Shown: piece by piece, positions 27,713 through 28,648 of the stretch | Layout: every line of letters starts with the position of its first letter | How positions within the stretch are numbered: the first letter of the stretch is position 1 | From: Parasitella parasitica | Lineage: Eukaryota; Mucoromycota; Mucoromycetes; Mucorales; Mucoraceae | Length of the DNA: 28,648 bases | Direction of reading: 5' to 3' | NCBI GenBank assembly: GCA_025201805.1 | Contig: MU619380.1 | Coordinates: forward strand, 4,426-33,073 | Made by a program: the position numbers and the translations under genes | The notes under the pieces: generated by a model | Told to the model about the DNA's origin: nothing | The model's database searches: none | The model's input: only the letters and a program-made list of their open reading frames with translations

Positions 27713-28648
27713 AATGAGTTTCGACATTTTTTCGCATTGAACGACACGACACCCGACTCGGAATTGACGACAATTCATACCGGGAAAAGTGTAAGAAAGA
27801 TAGCTAAAAGAATACGGCCCTTTGCTGTCTTATATCATAACCCACTTGAGAGGGAGAAGAAGAAAATGCCCCATAAAAATGCTACCTTACTTCAAATACC
27901 GTACCACTCTTAAAATCCCTCCACAGCTTTGATGTGTCAATTTCCCAGGCGGAAGTCAAGCCCAAGTAAACTCAGAACTGGCAATATATATATTTCAAGG
28001 CGACAACATCTCCATAGGATCTGGTGAAATCGTCTCGGAAGCTACTTCGCGTGCTGCTGCTGCTAATAGTCACTCCACCTCTGATTTCGGCCGCAGAATA
28101 GATGTACTCATTCATAATTCTTGCTACGGTATTCGCAATGAATACTGTTGTGTTGAATTTTAGAAACAAGACGCAAAGACGGGACTCTTGACATCCCAAC
28201 AATCGAAAAATATACGTATCAATGGCGCCATCCTGAATGATTTGATGGCCAAAACAAACGCAGATGACATTTACTTGATTTATATGGATTTTTGGGGTGC
28301 TGATGGATATGTCGCCGGCTTAAAGCTCTTTGAGAATGTACACCTTGTTCATCAAATCAGCTCTATTCATTTGCCTGTCAATCTCATCGAGCTCAAAGAT
28401 TTTCGCGCCACCATTAAATTATTGTATCAATGGCGTCAGCATATATTACACCAAAGCCAAAGACTAGCCACGGGTTACAAGTACCAGCAAGCATGCAGTC
28501 ATTCAAAGTTTGGATAAAAAGCTGGCTGATATATCATCAAATGTTGCCAGTACTTCTGTCAGCATGAACCAAAATGGCAGTCTGTCTCTAGAGCATGCAT
28601 CTTTGGATGACGAGATGACAGACTGCACCAACACTGGCAGTGATGAAG
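27713..28648 (+). pseudogene. Decayed gene of unknown family, nuclease-like motif, runs off window
   Basis: Coding-like plus-strand segments in changing frames. The first, 27713-27913, includes DTTPDSELTTIHTGKSVRKI and ends in TAA. The second, about 27933-28160, includes FGRRIDVLIHN and CCVEF, then TAG at 28161. The third, 28164 to about 28475, continues in the same frame with LLTSQQSKNIRINGAIL, DDIYLIYMDFWGADGYVAGL and IELKDFRATIKLLYQW. After a +1 shift the last runs to the window end (HAVIQSLDKKLADIS). The RxD ... E-x-K spacing around 28101-28166 resembles a PD-(D/E)XK nuclease core, with the stop falling where the Lys would be; this is inference. I believe similar sequences recur in mucoralean genomes but cannot name the family. 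Introns might explain the first break, not the TAG or the late shift. Confidence 0.5.

Noticed and set aside
1-28648. tRNA, rRNA, CRISPR array, bacterial-type operons
   Set aside because: No cloverleaf with a GGTTCRA T-arm, no rRNA core sequence and no spaced identical repeats were seen; the genes are spliced and fungal.

Overview
The window looks like a piece of an early-diverging fungal genome, most likely a mucoralean (Mucoromycota) species. The reasons are very short GT-AG introns (mostly 45-70 nt) in every gene, A/T-rich intergenic DNA with long poly-T runs, and a fungal gene set: a White Collar-1-type blue-light receptor, a class IV chitin synthase and an Msy-type mechanosensitive channel. 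Species assignment is inference. A 50-base run of N at 11099-11148 marks an assembly gap.

Layout. 1-935 has no supportable gene. 936-1186 (-) holds a short coding-like tail. 1405-2954 (+) is a TBC-domain Rab GAP of the TBC1D20/Gyp8 type. 3197-6827 (+) is the condensin HEAT subunit CAP-G/Ycg1 in nine exons. 7320-8730 (+) is translation elongation factor eEF1B gamma, with an antisense reading frame over its 5' end. 8910-11657 (-) is a White Collar-1 homologue (LOV plus two PAS domains, atypical C-terminal Cys finger). 11947-15008 (+) is a cytosolic DPP8/9-like dipeptidyl peptidase, divergent from the White Collar gene. 15009-17650 is a gene-poor stretch with decayed fragments and a Tc1/mariner-like end bearing periodic GGGCGG motifs. 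17652-20576 (+) is an EF-hand MscS-family channel. 20577-22794 is intergenic and ends in the chitin synthase promoter. 22795-26427 (+) is a Chs3-type chitin synthase. 26428-28648 holds an orphan exon-like segment, a decayed Helitron/PIF1-type helicase, and a decayed gene of unknown family running off the window end.

The intact genes are single-copy housekeeping or signalling genes with no sign of a common pathway. Tight spacing (about 240 bp from TBC to condensin, 289 bp between the two divergent starts at 11657/11947) is normal for a compact fungal genome. Exons were placed by hand from splice consensus, reading phase and remembered family patterns. For condensin, eEF1G, White Collar, DPP, MscS and chitin synthase all exon phases sum to whole codons, which supports the models strongly; the TBC gene has two junctions that do not close in frame. 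The least explained material is the relic DNA at 15.5-17.4 kb and 26.6-28.6 kb.
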